This document shows, piece by piece, positions 63,556 through 64,000 of a DNA stretch of 64,000 bases. Origin of the DNA: Phycisphaerae bacterium (lineage in GTDB: Bacteria; Planctomycetota; Phycisphaerae; Phycisphaerales; UBA1924); NCBI GenBank assembly GCA_030429705.1, contig JAUIES010000001.1:744001-808000 (forward strand). Reading direction: 5' to 3'. The position numbers and the translations under genes are program-made. The notes below the pieces were generated by a model. The model ran no database searches. It saw only the letters and a list, made by a program, of their open reading frames with translations, and was not told the origin of the DNA. Position 1 is the stretch's first letter. The number at the start of each line of letters is the position of its first letter.

Positions 63556-64000
63556 ACGAAGCAACCGTGATCGAACTCGGCGCAGACGCATCGTCGCTCA
63601 TCGTGCACATTGATGCGAGTACACCACGCGCGATCAGCCCGGCAATTGAGACACGATGGCTGTCGCTGTGCACAGACAACCCCCGCCTATTTAATGGTCG
63701 AATCCTCGCATTCCTTGATGCTGATCTCGCAGCACCAAGTGTGCGCGTCTGCATTGATCAATACAAACGCATGGCTGCCCAGACCGCGCAGGCCCCGGAG
63801 GTGATTCAATTTGGCGTGACCGGCATTCTGACGGCCCCCCTCGCGGCCGGTGACCCTGAGTCAGAACATGCGGTACTCATTGGTCAACGATCGAACCAGA
63901 CCCATGTGTATCCCAGTCAATGGGAACTCGCTCCTTCCGGCGGTGTCGATGCCCCGCCGGAAGGCACATCCTCGCTCACAGTGCGTGACATCGCTAAACA
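63552..64000 (+). CDS. possible Nudix hydrolase, 3' end cut by window edge
   Basis: An open frame of 149 codons starts at a GTG overlapping the stop of the M28 peptidase gene and runs off the window. The first ~95 residues are unassigned. Then HAVLIGQRSNQTHVYPSQWELAPSGGV (in parts) resembles the strand-loop that leads into a Nudix box, where a side chain-poor GG precedes the catalytic helix; the Nudix box itself would lie beyond base 64000 or in its last bases. The family call is therefore tentative. Coupled translation suggests expression with the peptidase. Confidence 0.5.
   Translation, partial: MNEATVIELGADASSLIVHIDASTPRAISPAIETRWLSLCTDNPRLFNGRILAFLDADLAAPSVRVCIDQYKRMAAQTAQAPEVIQFGVTGILTAPLAAGDPESEHAVLIGQRSNQTHVYPSQWELAPSGGVDAPPEGTSSLTVRDIAK

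Noticed and set aside
1-64000. CRISPR arrays, insertion sequences, prophage or integrase genes
   Set aside because: I looked for regularly spaced repeats, transposase motifs and terminal inverted repeats and saw none.

Overview
The window looks like chromosomal DNA from a marine-type planctomycete of the class Phycisphaerae. I infer this from lineage habits rather than from a marker gene: exported proteins ending in a PAPGAMALLGLGG...RRRR sorting tail, exported proteins ending in an FFDV...GCP dockerin-like module, a GFTLIELLVVIAIIALL pseudopilin of the DUF1559 type, GACC cysteine repeats, lysine/alanine-rich histone-H1-like sequence, and moderately high GC. No phage, insertion sequence or CRISPR array was seen. 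Most genes are ordinary housekeeping or accessory genes in short operons with 4-base ATGA or GTGA overlaps.

Layout. 1-9.2 kb: M48 protease (cut by the window edge), ndk, a secreted cysteine-rich protein, ltaE, a zinc-ribbon membrane protein, pyruvate phosphate dikinase with an unusual basic N-terminal tail, and pabB. 9.2-14.4 kb: surface-glycan genes, namely a GT2 glycosyltransferase coupled to a two-domain nucleotidyltransferase/PfkB kinase, and a large GT-B-like protein. 14.5-24.9 kb: a beta-glucan utilisation locus with an MalK/UgpC-type ATPase, GH16 glucanase, a (beta/alpha)8 hydrolase lipoprotein, a pseudopilin, a LacI-family regulator, a solute-binding protein, two permeases and a dockerin-type protein. 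An 11-bp palindrome GTAACTGTTAC occurs at three promoters here and is the likely LacI operator.

25.1-31.1 kb: one very large DUF4011/helicase/Vsr-like nuclease/DUF3320 protein resembling the single-gene anti-phage system Hhe. 31.1-35.4 kb: the LysW-dependent operon (lysW-lysX-lysY-lysZ-lysK). It is preceded by a lysine-rich 27-codon leader ORF and three mutually exclusive RNA pairings ending in a U-tract terminator, a candidate lysine attenuator and in my view the most interesting signal here. 35.4-36.6 kb: an exported formylglycine-generating enzyme.

36.6-44.7 kb: an Rrf2 regulator divergent from a clade-II-type nitrous oxide reductase operon (diheme cytochrome c, nosZ, nosB, nosD, nosF, nosY, nosL), followed by a GNAT acetyltransferase. 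45.4-52.6 kb: an RND heavy-metal efflux operon bracketed by two small His-rich exported proteins; next to copper-dependent NosZ this looks like a metal-handling neighbourhood. 52.7-64 kb: tRNA-Ser(CGA), rpoZ-coaC, two small hypothetical genes, tRNA-Ser(GCT), a tandem pair of PEP-CTERM-like exported paralogues with twin terminators, a secreted hypothetical protein, gcvP, an M28 peptidase with PA and PDZ domains, and the start of a possible Nudix gene running off the end.
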